From Bermanella sp. WJH001 (GTDB taxonomy: Bacteria > Pseudomonadota > Gammaproteobacteria > Pseudomonadales > Oceanobacteraceae): 64,000 nt of DNA. This document shows, piece after piece, positions 1 to 9,250 of the stretch. Location of the stretch: positions 481,155 to 545,154 of the forward strand of contig NZ_JASJOO010000003.1 of assembly GCF_030070105.1 (NCBI RefSeq), written 5' to 3'. The notes under the pieces were generated by a model that was given only the letters and a program-made list of their open reading frames with translations, did not search any database and was not told where the DNA came from. Numbering within the stretch: the stretch's first letter is position 1; each line of letters begins with the position of its first letter. The translations under genes were made by a program, and so were the position numbers.

Positions 1-1215
1 GATTAAGAACAGCATAATGAAACCTAAACCCACCATAATGCGGAAGGTAAAAAACATGGGCACCACACGGGGGATGGTATCTTCTGCGGCCATTTGAATT
101 TGTTCCTCTGAGGCATCCACTACGTTATCGGTGTAACGCTTAAGCAATAAGCCATAACCTAAATCCTTTTTCACTTCATTAAAGGCGGCGATATTTTCTT
201 GGCTATCGTTACCGGATTTTAGTTCTTGCAAAATGCCATAAGCATTCATACCAGAGCGAATGCGCACTTCGTGTTCACTAATTAAGTCTTTAATCCCGGT
301 CACTTCTTCATCCAATGAACGGGTAGCAATCAAACCTAACGCATAAGGAATTTTAATGGCGTAGTCCGTGTGCATGGTTTCTTCATTTGGCCAACCAATT
401 AACGTAAATGAGGCCGGTGGTTCATGGGTATCCCATTCGGCTTCTATGGCTGCAAGCTTAGTACGCTGTACATCGCCCAATTCATAACCCGATTCATCAC
501 CCAAAACGATAACCGATAAAATAGACGCCAAACCAAAGCTTGCAGCAATAGCAAATGAACGACGTGCAAACGGAAGGTCTCGTTTTTTCAGCATAAAGTA
601 AGCACTGATCGCCAGTACAAACATGGCACCCGTGACATAACCTGCCGATACTGTGTGTACAAATTTTACTTGCGCCACTGGGTTAAAAATTAATTCAGAG
701 AAACTGGTCATTTCCATGCGCATGGTTTCAAAATTAAATTCGGCACCCACTGGGTTTTGCATCCAGCCATTGGCGATCAAAATCCAAAGGGCTGATAAGT
801 TAGAGCCTATGGCCACCAACCAAGTAACAACCAAGTGCTGATATTTAGTTAAGCGATCCCAACCAAAGAAAAATAAACCAATAAATGTGGATTCGAGAAA
901 AAATGCCATCAAACCTTCAATAGCCAACGGTGCACCAAACACATCTCCCACGTAATGTGAGTAATAAGCCCAGTTAGTACCAAACTGAAACTCCATAGTA
1001 AGGCCCGTCGTCACACCCAGCGCAAAGTTAATACCGAATAACTTACCCCAGTATTTCACCATGTCTTTATAGACTTGTTTGCCCGTCATCACGTAAACGC
1101 TTTCCATGATGGCAAGAATAAACGCCAAACCTATGGTCAGCGGCACAAACAAGAAGTGATAAAACGCCGTGATGGCAAACTGCAACCGCGACAGATCAAC
1201 AACCGTATCATCCAT
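1..1215 (-). CDS. cydA: Cytochrome bd ubiquinol oxidase subunit I (3' end beyond window)
   Basis: Membrane quinol oxidase subunit that carries haems b558, b595 and d and reduces O2 at low oxygen tension. I translated it by hand: 405 codons run open from an ATG at 1215 to the window edge. It begins [13 protein letters not shown] and has an [12 protein letters not shown] segment with a haem-ligand His at residue 20. The periplasmic Q-loop contains [14 protein letters not shown] and [14 protein letters not shown] and is of the long E. coli CydA type. About 115 C-terminal residues, including the GRQPW region of the family, lie outside. It starts 2 bp after the cydP stop, so it is co-transcribed, and cydB is expected just left of the window. 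Confidence 0.96.
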   Translation of the reverse strand, partial: MDDTVVDLSRLQFAITAFYHFLFVPLTIGLAFILAIMESVYVMTGKQVYKDMVKYWGKLFGINFALGVTTGLTMEFQFGTNWAYYSHYVGDVFGAPLAIEGLMAFFLESTFIGLFFFGWDRLTKYQHLVVTWLVAIGSNLSALWILIANGWMQNPVGAEFNFETMRMEMTSFSELIFNPVAQVKFVHTVSAGYVTGAMFVLAISAYFMLKKRDLPFARRSFAIAASFGLASILSVIVLGDESGYELGDVQRTKLAAIEAEWDTHEPPASFTLIGWPNEETMHTDYAIKIPYALGLIATRSLDEEVTGIKDLISEHEVRIRSGMNAYGILQELKSGNDSQENIAAFNEVKKDLGYGLLLKRYTDNVVDASEEQIQMAAEDTIPRVVPMFFTFRIMVGLGFIMLFLI

Positions 1216-1217
1216 CG

Positions 1218-1424
1218 TTAATTCTCCGTGTGTTTAATAGTAGAAGGTGAATTCGGTAAACCCATATGTTGCTCAACGCTATTATTGGCCTGCGTTAAAT
1301 CCACTGGATCAGAAAAAAACTGCCACTTAATCATAAAAATCACTACCAACTTAATCAGCAAAACAAGGGTGATTTCTCGTACCAGTGGAATCTTAAAAAT
1401 TGATTGTTGCTGTTGCTTTTGCAC
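1218..1424 (-). CDS. cydP: CydP-like small subunit of cytochrome bd oxidase
   Basis: A 68-residue protein with a Gln-rich N-terminus, one hydrophobic helix (about residues 14-36, [19 protein letters not shown]) and a short polar tail. Size, the REI-LVL-IKL helix and the position directly before cydA match the putative small subunit CydP, found next to cyd genes in gammaproteobacteria. Its function is not firmly established; a stabilising or assembly role for the oxidase is inferred. It lies between the regulator (12-bp gap) and cydA (2-bp gap), so the three genes look like one operon. Confidence 0.8.
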   Translation of the reverse strand: MQKQQQQSIFKIPLVREITLVLLIKLVVIFMIKWQFFSDPVDLTQANNSVEQHMGLPNSPSTIKHTEN

Positions 1425-1436
1425 AATACCCCCAGT

Positions 1437-1991
1437 TTAGTCCTGGTGTTTTTTGCCCATGATTTTGTCTTTCATATCTAAAAGCTTGCTAATACCTGAG
1501 CCTAACTTCATCAGGCTTTCTAATTTTTCAGGGCTTAAGGTATTTAAGTGGTCGCCCCATTGGGTGAGTAGCTCGAGTAAGTCATGGATTTCTTCAATAC
1601 GCTGCTGGGCGTATTCTTCATCCGCGTTTTGGGCATCTTCTAACAAGTTGGCCCGTAGTAATGACAAGGTGGGATCAATTTCACGCTTGCGGCGCTCTTC
1701 GAATACAGTTTTTGCCATATCCCAAATACTGCCAGCGGTGACAAAATAATCTTTTCGATCACCCGCCACATGCTGCAACTGAATCAAGCGCCACGACTGC
1801 AATTCTTTAAGGCCCATACTCACATTGCCCCGACTGATACTGAGGGTTTCGGCTATTTGGTCGGCATTAAGCGCTTTGGGGTGAATCACTAACAAAGCTA
1901 AGATCTGCCCAACCGTACGATTAAATCCCCAGCGACTGCCCATCTCGCCAAAATGAAAGACAAACACTTTTGCTTTTTCTGGTAGTTCCAT
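1437..1991 (-). CDS. GbsR/MarR-family transcriptional regulator of the cyd operon
   Basis: A 184-residue winged-helix protein of the GbsR-like branch of the MarR superfamily. The N-terminal third has the helix-turn-helix (about residues 35-75: LNADQIAETLSISRGNVSMG). The wing follows, with a GDRKDYFV segment, then a long charged C-terminal helical part that probably dimerises. It is the first gene of the cydP-cydA transcription unit, and an 18-bp perfect palindrome lies just upstream of its start. Autoregulation and control of the oxidase genes are inferred from this arrangement. The ligand or signal is unknown; two MarR-typical redox cysteines are not apparent. Confidence 0.85.
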   Translation of the reverse strand: MELPEKAKVFVFHFGEMGSRWGFNRTVGQILALLVIHPKALNADQIAETLSISRGNVSMGLKELQSWRLIQLQHVAGDRKDYFVTAGSIWDMAKTVFEERRKREIDPTLSLLRANLLEDAQNADEEYAQQRIEEIHDLLELLTQWGDHLNTLSPEKLESLMKLGSGISKLLDMKDKIMGKKHQD

Positions 1992-2009
1992 GGCTCAAAT
2001 CTTTTAAAG

Positions 2010-2027
2010 TTTCAGAAATTTCTGAAA
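2010..2027. promoter_or_regulatory. Perfect palindrome, candidate operator of the cyd operon
   Basis: TTTCAGAAATTTCTGAAA is an 18-bp perfect inverted repeat. It lies 18 bp upstream of the regulator start and directly downstream of the -10 hexamer, where a bound dimer would block initiation. Binding by the adjacent GbsR-like protein is inferred. Confidence 0.65.
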
Positions 2028-2055
2028 ATTATGAACTTAAACTGACTTATGTCAA
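2028..2055 (-). promoter_or_regulatory. Sigma70-type promoter of the cyd operon with overlapping FNR/ANR-like site
   Basis: On the reverse strand TTGACA (2055-2050), a 16-bp spacer and CATAAT (2033-2028) form a near-consensus promoter. The -35 lies within TTGACATAAGTCAG (2055-2042), which resembles an FNR/ANR box (TTGAT-N4-ATCAA type) with imperfect half-sites. The promoter is convincing; the oxygen-regulator site is a weaker guess. Confidence 0.6.
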
Positions 2056-2268
2056 GAAAAAGGCTCTTTTCAGACCACTAACCATTAATCAACTAGCTGT
2101 AACCCCTATGGGTTAACATTCAACATGAAAACAACATCCGTCACCCTGATGTATATCAGTAAATACTAATATAATGTATAGCAAAGCTAATGTCGTATTG
2201 CGCAAAGGTTCCCTAGTTCCCGCCTTACAGGTAGAATTTGCCCCTTTAGAAATGAACGAGAGCACAAA

Positions 2269-2991
2269 ATGGGTCGCGCCTATCAAAACCGTAAAGAGTC
2301 CATGGCCAAAACATCTGACGCTAAAGCCAAGGTGTACAGTAAATACGGCCGTGAAATTTATGTTGTCGCTAAGAAAGGCGGTCTTGATCCCGATGGCAAC
2401 CTTGCCTTGCGCAGCTTGATTGACCGTGCAAAAAAAGACCAAGTACCTGGCCATGTAATTGAAAAGGCCATTGATAAAGCCAAAGGCGGCGGTGGTGAAG
2501 ATTTTGATACCGCCCGTTACGAAGGTTTTGGCCCTGGCGGCATCATGGTGATTGTGGACTGCTTAACCGATAACCCAAACCGCACCTTTGGTGATGTGCG
2601 CCAAGCGTTCACCAAAACCAAATGTAAAATTGGTGCCCAAGGCAGCGCGGCTCACATGTTTGATCATAGCGCCATTTTTGTATTCAAAGGTGATGACGAA
2701 GAGGCCGTACTTGAAGCCCTGATGATGGAAGATGTGGATGTATCAGACATCGAATGTGAAGACGGTATGGTTACGGTATTCGCACCACACACAGAATTCT
2801 TCAAAGCCAAAACGGCATTACAAAATGCTTTTGAAGGCATTGATTTTGAAGTTGAGGAAATCCAATTCATTCCTCAAACCACACAAGCCATCACTGAAGA
2901 TGATATGCCTATGTTTGAAAAATTCATGGACATGTTGAATGATCTAGATGACGTGCAAAATGTGTATCACAATGGCGAAGTACCCGCCTAG
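2269..2991 (+). CDS. YebC/TACO1-family factor
   Basis: A 240-residue cytosolic protein of the YebC/PmpR family, historically called a transcriptional regulator; related proteins have more recently been linked to translation of proline-rich sequences. It begins [15 protein letters not shown] and carries [16 protein letters not shown], the signature AKGGGGEDF at about residues 70-78, and [19 protein letters not shown] with NRTF. The N-terminus is closer to the YeeN-like subgroup than to YebC, which begins AGHSKW. Length fits the family. The start is the ATG that begins the conserved MGRAYQNRK. It is monocistronic, with a terminator directly downstream. Confidence 0.9.
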   Translation: MGRAYQNRKESMAKTSDAKAKVYSKYGREIYVVAKKGGLDPDGNLALRSLIDRAKKDQVPGHVIEKAIDKAKGGGGEDFDTARYEGFGPGGIMVIVDCLTDNPNRTFGDVRQAFTKTKCKIGAQGSAAHMFDHSAIFVFKGDDEEAVLEALMMEDVDVSDIECEDGMVTVFAPHTEFFKAKTALQNAFEGIDFEVEEIQFIPQTTQAITEDDMPMFEKFMDMLNDLDDVQNVYHNGEVPA

Positions 2992-3008
2992 TCGTGAATA
3001 AATCTTAA

Positions 3009-3041
3009 GGGCATACTGTGTACGCACATATGCCCTTTTTT
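3009..3041 (+). terminator. Intrinsic terminator after the YebC-family gene
   Basis: GGGCATA (3009-3015) pairs with TATGCCC (3029-3035), an inner TGTG/CACA extends the stem, and a run of six T follows. Confidence 0.8.
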
Positions 3042-3066
3042 ATTGCCTAAGACAAGTGAATTAACC

Positions 3067-3528
3067 ATGCTAAACAAGTTAGAACTGCTTTTACCGCCAT
3101 TACCTTTAACCTTTGTTTTTGCAGGCTTGATGTGGGCAATGGATACGCTTATACCTTTGCATACAAGCTTTGCTGGACAGTCGATTATCGCCAGTTTTTT
3201 CCTTGCGCTAGGTCTTATATTCATCGTTCCGGCTGCACTAAGTTTTTTTAAAGAAAAGACAACCGTTGACCCAAGAACCCCTGAAAAAAGTAACAAACTG
3301 GTTGTCACAGGCTTATACAACATAAGCCGTAATCCTATGTATGTAGGTATGTTTTTCTGTTTGTTAGCGTTAAGTGTTGCGCAGGGGAATATTTTAAGTG
3401 TGTTAATAAGCATCAGCTTTGTGTTGTATCTAACCCGCTTTCAAATCAAACCGGAAGAGCGGTTTTTAACAAAAAAATTTGGCGATCAATATTTGCAGTA
3501 CTGTGCACAAGTACGTCGCTGGCTATAA
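3067..3528 (+). CDS. Isoprenylcysteine carboxyl methyltransferase-like membrane protein
   Basis: A 153-residue integral membrane protein with several hydrophobic helices. The C-terminal half has the signature of the ICMT/phospholipid methyltransferase superfamily: LVVTGLYNISRNPMYVG, then the ending IKPEERFLTKKFGDQYLQY with the EE-x5-KFG-x-Y pattern that binds SAM. Substrates of bacterial members are mostly unknown. An in-frame TTG at 3043 lies against the preceding terminator, so the ATG at 3067 (MLNKLELLLP) is preferred. It is followed after 18 bp by the DUF2164 gene, so the two are probably co-transcribed. Confidence 0.82.
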   Translation: MLNKLELLLPPLPLTFVFAGLMWAMDTLIPLHTSFAGQSIIASFFLALGLIFIVPAALSFFKEKTTVDPRTPEKSNKLVVTGLYNISRNPMYVGMFFCLLALSVAQGNILSVLISISFVLYLTRFQIKPEERFLTKKFGDQYLQYCAQVRRWL

Positions 3529-3546
3529 TGACTGGGTAAGCAAAGC

Positions 3547-3789
3547 ATGATTGAATTAGACGCACGACAAAAAAATATTATTGTCGATAAAATTAAAACG
3601 TATTTTGATCAAGAGCTGCAACAGGACATTGGCCAATTTGATGCTGAGTTTTTATTGGATTTTTTTGCAACTGAAGTGGGCGTTTTCTTTTATAACAAAG
3701 GCATCGAAGATGCCAAAGAAGTGATAGAAGATCAGTTTCAATCTATCGACATGGCATTAATGGATATCGAAGAACCCGAACCATTTTAA
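3547..3789 (+). CDS. DUF2164 family small protein
   Basis: An 80-residue acidic soluble protein beginning MIELDARQKNIIVDKIKTYF. The pattern ELQQDIGQFDAEFLLDFF then GVFFYNKGIEDAKEVIE matches DUF2164, short proteins of unknown function in many proteobacteria. There is no signal peptide, membrane segment or cysteine. It sits between the ICMT-like gene and the ModF-like gene on the same strand. Confidence 0.8.
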   Translation: MIELDARQKNIIVDKIKTYFDQELQQDIGQFDAEFLLDFFATEVGVFFYNKGIEDAKEVIEDQFQSIDMALMDIEEPEPF

Positions 3790-3844
3790 ATCATCCTCAC
3801 TGAGCCAAGCCTTTTATTGTTCATCATTTTCTCCTGAGTTACCT

Positions 3845-5308
3845 ATGATTCACTTACACAATATTTGTGCCCCGTTAGGGGATCACCTATCACTCAACAT
3901 TGAAGAGCTATGTATCAAGGGCAATTCCAGCTGGGCAATCATTGGTAGCAATGGCAGTGGCAAAAGCGCGCTAGCCTCTCTATTAAGTGGCCATATTGCA
4001 TACACCCAGGGCACAATAACAGGGCTTAATAGCGCTAACGTCAGCGCTGTCAGTTTTGAAATACAGCAACAACTCATTGACCGAGAACAAGAACGGGATG
4101 ATAGCGACATCACCAATCAAGTCTGGCCGGGTACCCCTGTTCTGGAGCTTCTGCAAGAAGTCAGTGACGATGACAAACAAATCCAACATTGGGTAAACGC
4201 GTTTGCCATCAAGCATTTATTAGAAAAAGGGTTTCGTAAATTAAGTACAGGCGAAAGCCGCAAGGTGATTTTGATTCGAGCACTATTGCAAACCAATAGT
4301 TTGTTAGTACTCGATGAGCCTTTTGACGGTTTAGATGCCCATAGCCAGCAAGCGCTTCAAGATATTCTGAAACAACAATTTGAACATGGCCGACCGATTA
4401 TCTTCATTTTAAATCGCCTAGACGAAGTGCCCTCTTGGGTCAGCCATCTTGGTTTTTTACATAACTTGTCACTTCTGGCCCAAGGTGAAAAACAAACCGT
4501 ATTAAATAATGAAACGGTCAAAGCTTTTTTAACCTTTAATGATCAAACCTTGTCATTGCCAGAGCGCGATAATTGCAGCCCTGTTTTAGATAGTAATATT
4601 CAATCTTTAGTTCACTTAGCCAATGGCAAGGTGGCCTATAGCGACAGGCTTATTTTTCAAAACCTTAACTGGACAATTAAGCGCGGTGAACACTGGGCCG
4701 TATTGGGCCCTAATGGTTGCGGTAAAAGTACTTTGCTTAATTTAATCAGCGGCGACCACCCTCAGTGTTATGCCAATGACTTAACCGTATTTGGCATTAA
4801 ACGCGGCAGTGGCGAAAGTATTTGGGACATTAAACAACACATCGGCATCATCAGTGCTGCGTTGCAATGGAATTACAAAGCCAGCACAAACGTAATTAGT
4901 GCCGTGGTAAGTGGATTATTCGATAGCATTGGTCTTTACAACCAAGTGGAAGACCATCAAAAAGCCCTGGCACTTGCTTGGCTTAAGCAAGTGAAACTCG
5001 AGCATAAAGCCAATGAGCCATTACACCAGTTAAGTTATGGTGAGCAGCGGTTGGTGCTCATTTGCCGCGCCATGATTAAACAGCCAGCCCTGTTGATACT
5101 CGATGAACCATGTCAGGGGTTAGATGAGCCAAATCGACAGCTGGTACTGGGATTCATCTCACTTTTAGCCCAACAAAACCATACTACTATGCTGTATGTC
5201 ACACACCATAGTGGCGACCTGTTGCCTTGTTTTAAGCAGCGTTTAGTATGCGTAAACACCCATGAAGAGAACGGCAGCACCTGGCAAATACAGGCACGTG
5301 TCGATTAA
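3845..5308 (+). CDS. modF: ModF-like tandem ABC ATPase
   Basis: A 487-residue soluble protein with two ABC ATPase domains and no membrane segment. Domain 1 has Walker A GSNGSGKSA at residues 34-42, signature LSTGESRK and Walker B LLVLDEPFDGLD. Domain 2 has Walker A GPNGCGKST near residue 288, the stretch GSGESIWDIKQHIG, signature LSYGEQRL and Walker B LLILDEPCQGLD. Length and these motifs match E. coli ModF (490 aa). ModF is named for the molybdate operon, but its role is unclear, and no modABC genes are seen here, so a link to molybdate is not shown. RBS before the ATG is weak. Confidence 0.85.
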   Translation: MIHLHNICAPLGDHLSLNIEELCIKGNSSWAIIGSNGSGKSALASLLSGHIAYTQGTITGLNSANVSAVSFEIQQQLIDREQERDDSDITNQVWPGTPVLELLQEVSDDDKQIQHWVNAFAIKHLLEKGFRKLSTGESRKVILIRALLQTNSLLVLDEPFDGLDAHSQQALQDILKQQFEHGRPIIFILNRLDEVPSWVSHLGFLHNLSLLAQGEKQTVLNNETVKAFLTFNDQTLSLPERDNCSPVLDSNIQSLVHLANGKVAYSDRLIFQNLNWTIKRGEHWAVLGPNGCGKSTLLNLISGDHPQCYANDLTVFGIKRGSGESIWDIKQHIGIISAALQWNYKASTNVISAVVSGLFDSIGLYNQVEDHQKALALAWLKQVKLEHKANEPLHQLSYGEQRLVLICRAMIKQPALLILDEPCQGLDEPNRQLVLGFISLLAQQNHTTMLYVTHHSGDLLPCFKQRLVCVNTHEENGSTWQIQARVD

Positions 5309-5358
5309 GTGATTTTGAACTAGGCTTAACAGAACAATTTTCTCTGTGGGCACCCCCT

Positions 5359-7881
5359 ATGGGCTCGTTAATAAGACTGTGCATTGCTTGCCTGCTTATA
5401 AGCCAAAGCGCTTTTAGCATGGAGGTGGTGCTGGATGATCAAACACGCATCCAGCTGCGCCAGCCCTTGCCTACCATTATTAACCTTAATAATGAGCAAC
5501 ATCCCCCAGAATACTGGCTCAAACAACCCTTCTCTGTCGATGCCTTCGTCTCATCGACACAGCCTAGCCCCCATACCAGTTGGCATAAATTTACGGTGCA
5601 AGGTCAATTTGATGGGCCTTATAGTCAAAAACGTATCATAGATATTGAAAGTCACATTCTTCGTCACTTACATATTTATATTTTTGATGGCAATAAACTC
5701 ATCCGCCATAAAAAACTTGGATTACTGGACCGCACACTGGGCCCTCTTGAGGATTTCACCGGTAACCAATTGGAGTTTTACCTCCATGACAATCAACAAC
5801 TCACCATTTTGATAGAAAAACAAAATGACGGCCCGGCTATTTTACCCATGAGTATTTATGACGAGGATGGCTTTAATAAGCTGGTCAGATTTCAAGATAC
5901 TTTTTGGGCAAGTATTATTTCCGTATTAATTGCCATGGCCATTTACAATGTATTGGTTTATGCCATGCATCCAAGTTCAGCCTACCTTTGGTATTTAGCA
6001 TTTCACTCGGTTGCGTTTTGTTATTTTTCTGCGTTAAACGGCTTTGGTAATTTGTTCTGGCCACAGTCGATTCACATATGGCTTGCACAAAACATCATGT
6101 TCTTAAATTTCATACTGATATTTTTTGTAGTGAATTTTGCCAACGCATTCTTAGAATCTAAAACCAACACACCTTGGCATTACACGTTCATTCCACACTT
6201 CAGAGCCATAACAGCAGCGGGGGCATTTTTTAGTTTAATCATTGCCGAATACAATATGATCCCGTTTTTTATTATTTTTCAAATTGCGGCCACAATTTAT
6301 GGCATCAGCATGGGAATTGTGGCACTCAGAAACGGTTTTACCCCTGCGAAGTATTTTCTGCTTTCTTGGATTTTCACCTTAGCAGGTGGTGCGGTTGGCA
6401 TGGCCACTGTCATAGACGCTATGCCTATTAACTTTTTTACACTGCATGGTTTTTTATTCGGCACACTAATCGAGTTGTTTTTATTATCTATCGCTTTAGC
6501 CAGTCGGATGAAACACATGGAGGACAGCTTACTTAATCAACTTTACTATTATCCAGACACACGCATTGCGAACCTTAACTATTTAAAATACAAACTACCT
6601 GAGCACATTGATGATATTAAATCCCAATACTCAAATCCTGTTTTTATCATCGCCGACATACAGGGATTTCGTGAAGTGGTAGGGCTGTATGGCCCAAATG
6701 TATTAACCGATTTATATCAAAAACACACCGATCGAATCACACAATATTTATCGCATAAATCATGGGCAATACCTTTACCCATGCCATTTGGTGACACTGT
6801 GTTTATTATGGCTCTTCCGGCTGAACAAATATTATTACTGATAGATTTGCCCACGTTAAACGCAAACGAATCATTAACCAGTATCATCGATGAAATATCC
6901 GAGGTTGCTGAAAAAACTTACACCAACAAACAAAAAACCAGCCAAATTAAATTTACCCTAGGATGTGCTTATTTAGCAGATAACGATGTGCAAGAAACCT
7001 TTCGACAAGCACAAGTTGCACTGCTGAGCTGCGTCAAAATCAAGAAGAAGTGGTTGCTATACGATGCAAAACAAGACCAAGCTATTAGCCAAAGAATTTC
7101 TATTCTCAATGATCTGCAAGTGGCATTAAAAGACAATAATTTAGATATCTACATTCAGCCTCAAATTGATATTAAAACGGATGAAGTGTACGCAGGTGAG
7201 ATTTTACTGCGCTGGAATCACTTACAACATGGCAGCATTTCTCCGGCTAGATTTATCCCTTTGGCTGAGCAAAGTGGGCTTGTATTTCAGATAACACAAC
7301 TGGTCATTACCAAAACCTTTAGCTGGATTTCTCAGATTAAGGACCATGCTGGGCTGCCTGAAAATTTTACGGTTTCAATTAATTTGTCCGCTTTGGATAT
7401 TGCTGAGCCTAATCTCGTTAGTTTCATTCAAGCGACTCTTCAACAATTTAAAATTGAAGCAACCTATTTTATTTTAGAGGTAACCGAATCCGCAGCAATG
7501 GAAAATATTGAGCTATTTGTTGAAACCATAAATCAACTAAAAGCGATGGGTTTTAGAATCTCTATTGATGATTTTGGTACGGGCTATAGCTCAATGATGT
7601 ACCTTAAAAACATTGATCCTGATGAAATCAAAGTGGACATGCTGTTTGTTCGAGATATTCATCTAAATGAAAAAAACCAGCACATTGTTCAAACCATTGT
7701 GCAGCTGGCTCACCAAAATAACGCCATTATCGTCGCAGAAGGGGTTGAGAACGAAAACGAACTCAACTGTATTTCATCCTTAAGTTGTGACTTTGCTCAG
7801 GGCTATTTCTGGTGCCCCGCCATCCCCCTTGATGTGTTTGAGCAGCAATATCTTCGTACACCCCCTTCTACTAAGCCTTAA
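5359..7881 (+). CDS. 7TMR-DISM membrane sensor with degenerate GGDEF and EAL c-di-GMP phosphodiesterase
   Basis: An 840-residue membrane protein: signal peptide (1-20), periplasmic 7TMR-DISM extracellular domain (about 30-170), seven-helix 7TMR-DISM block (about 180-395), a GGDEF-like domain lacking the motif (PFGDTVFIM instead, about 410-560) and a C-terminal EAL domain (about 590-835). The EAL domain looks active: EILLR at 613, SINLS, EVTES, DDFGTGYSS near 737, IKVDM, AEGVE and AQGYFW are all present. It should hydrolyse c-di-GMP to pGpG in response to a periplasmic ligand, with the degenerate GGDEF as a possible GTP-sensing or structural module. It starts 50 bp after modF. Confidence 0.88.
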   Translation: MGSLIRLCIACLLISQSAFSMEVVLDDQTRIQLRQPLPTIINLNNEQHPPEYWLKQPFSVDAFVSSTQPSPHTSWHKFTVQGQFDGPYSQKRIIDIESHILRHLHIYIFDGNKLIRHKKLGLLDRTLGPLEDFTGNQLEFYLHDNQQLTILIEKQNDGPAILPMSIYDEDGFNKLVRFQDTFWASIISVLIAMAIYNVLVYAMHPSSAYLWYLAFHSVAFCYFSALNGFGNLFWPQSIHIWLAQNIMFLNFILIFFVVNFANAFLESKTNTPWHYTFIPHFRAITAAGAFFSLIIAEYNMIPFFIIFQIAATIYGISMGIVALRNGFTPAKYFLLSWIFTLAGGAVGMATVIDAMPINFFTLHGFLFGTLIELFLLSIALASRMKHMEDSLLNQLYYYPDTRIANLNYLKYKLPEHIDDIKSQYSNPVFIIADIQGFREVVGLYGPNVLTDLYQKHTDRITQYLSHKSWAIPLPMPFGDTVFIMALPAEQILLLIDLPTLNANESLTSIIDEISEVAEKTYTNKQKTSQIKFTLGCAYLADNDVQETFRQAQVALLSCVKIKKKWLLYDAKQDQAISQRISILNDLQVALKDNNLDIYIQPQIDIKTDEVYAGEILLRWNHLQHGSISPARFIPLAEQSGLVFQITQLVITKTFSWISQIKDHAGLPENFTVSINLSALDIAEPNLVSFIQATLQQFKIEATYFILEVTESAAMENIELFVETINQLKAMGFRISIDDFGTGYSSMMYLKNIDPDEIKVDMLFVRDIHLNEKNQHIVQTIVQLAHQNNAIIVAEGVENENELNCISSLSCDFAQGYFWCPAIPLDVFEQQYLRTPPSTKP

Positions 7882-7958
7882 AAGCCATATTTGATCTAAA
7901 TTTGCTCTATGTTGTCCGAAAATACCACTTAATCGGCCATATTTAGCACCAAACAACC

Positions 7959-7995
7959 GGATTGTTTGACAATCCTATCAAGAAGGGTCTAATCT
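7959..7995 (+). promoter_or_regulatory. Candidate alkB promoter/operator
   Basis: GGATTGTTTGACAATCC (7959-7975) is a perfect 6-5-6 inverted repeat. It contains TTGACA (7966-7971), which could be a -35 with an 18-bp spacer to a poor -10 TAATCT (7990-7995). No regulator gene is adjacent; binding is inferred from symmetry alone. Confidence 0.4.
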
Positions 7996-8056
7996 CAATC
8001 CTGTACCAATAATGCACAGCCAATAGGCCAAAGAGCCTAAGCCACAGGAGAGCCCC

Positions 8057-9199
8057 ATGTTGCTGGACAAACTAAAGCCTGAAACGGCGCTAACTATTAA
8101 GAAGTATGGTTATTTCATCTACTTGATGCCTTTGTTTTTACCTGCTCTTAGCTTTTATTGGGCCCATGAAACAGGCCTGCATACCTTTTTTGCTTTTTTC
8201 CCATTGTTAGTGGTGTACGTGATCGTGCCTATTGTTGATGTCATTTTGGGGAAAGATCCTGTCAACCCTGAAGAAGACCAGGTGCCGGGCATGAACCAAG
8301 AACGTTTTTATCGCTGGTTAACCCTTTCGTGTTTACCTCTTTATTTTATTTGTATTTTCTCAAGCGGATATTTGCTGCTCAACTGGCCCGAGTTATCACT
8401 ACTTGGGCAAATCGGTTATGTGCTTTCATTAGGGGTTGTGGGCGGTATCATTGCAATTAACGTGGGCCATGAACTCATTCATAAAAACACCCAGCTTGAA
8501 AAAATCAGTGGTGGTTTATTGTTATCCCTTGTGAGTTATGGCGGTTTTACTGTTGAACATGTTTATGGCCACCACGTGCATGTCTCAACCCCTGAAGATG
8601 CCAGTTCATCTCGCTTCAACCAAACCCTTTATCAGTTTTTACCTCATGCTTATGTGCATAATTTTTTAAATGCTTGGAAGCTACAAAAGAATCGTCTCGC
8701 TAAAAAAGGTAAAACCTTACTGAGCAGTGATAACGAATTGATTTGGTACTACTTATTTTCGGTGTGTGTCAGTGTGTTATTAGGTGTGTTTTTTGAAGTG
8801 CTGGGCAGTAGCTTTTGGTTAGGGGTCGGTGTCTTTTTCTTGCAAAGTTTTATCGCGTTCACCTTATTAGAAATCATCAACTACATTGAGCATTATGGTT
8901 TGCATCGTCGCAAAATGAGCAATGGTAAATATGAGCGCGTGACACCTGAACATAGCTGGAACAGCAATTACTTCTTAACCAACATGTTTTTGTTTCAATT
9001 ACAGCGCCATAGTGACCACCATGCGTACGCAGCCCGTCGCTATCAAGTGCTGCGTCATTATGATGAAAGCCCCCAGTTGCCTTTTGGTTACGCCACTATG
9101 TTTGTGATTGCGCTTTTCCCGCCATTATGGAAAGCCATTATGAACCCAAGAGTTGAAGCCTATTATCAAGACGAAGGGCAACACCTTGTGAGCCAGTAA
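8057..9199 (+). CDS. alkB: Alkane 1-monooxygenase (AlkB)
   Basis: Inner-membrane non-haem di-iron hydroxylase that oxidises medium-chain n-alkanes to 1-alkanols with electrons from rubredoxin. The 380 residues hold about six hydrophobic helices and the AlkB His boxes: HELIH (H138, H142), EHVYGHH (H168, H172, H173) and QRHSDHH (H318, H321, H322), plus the NYIEHYGL HYG motif. The spacing matches Pseudomonas AlkB. The ATG at 8057 has a strong AGGAG site. No rubredoxin, rubredoxin reductase or alcohol dehydrogenase lies beside it, so electron partners must be encoded elsewhere. A terminator follows, so it is monocistronic. Confidence 0.95.
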   Translation: MLLDKLKPETALTIKKYGYFIYLMPLFLPALSFYWAHETGLHTFFAFFPLLVVYVIVPIVDVILGKDPVNPEEDQVPGMNQERFYRWLTLSCLPLYFICIFSSGYLLLNWPELSLLGQIGYVLSLGVVGGIIAINVGHELIHKNTQLEKISGGLLLSLVSYGGFTVEHVYGHHVHVSTPEDASSSRFNQTLYQFLPHAYVHNFLNAWKLQKNRLAKKGKTLLSSDNELIWYYLFSVCVSVLLGVFFEVLGSSFWLGVGVFFLQSFIAFTLLEIINYIEHYGLHRRKMSNGKYERVTPEHSWNSNYFLTNMFLFQLQRHSDHHAYAARRYQVLRHYDESPQLPFGYATMFVIALFPPLWKAIMNPRVEAYYQDEGQHLVSQ

Positions 9200-9227
9200 T
9201 ATTTGATACCTTTTTTGTTCTCCACTT

Positions 9228-9250
9228 GCCGGTCATTGACCGGCTTTTTT
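9228..9250 (+). terminator. Intrinsic terminator of alkB
   Basis: GCCGGTC (9228-9234), loop ATT, GACCGGC (9238-9244), then six T. Confidence 0.9.

Noticed and set aside
2113-2454. Reverse ORF over the 5' part of the YebC-family gene
   Set aside because: Shadow of a well-supported gene; no family features or RBS.
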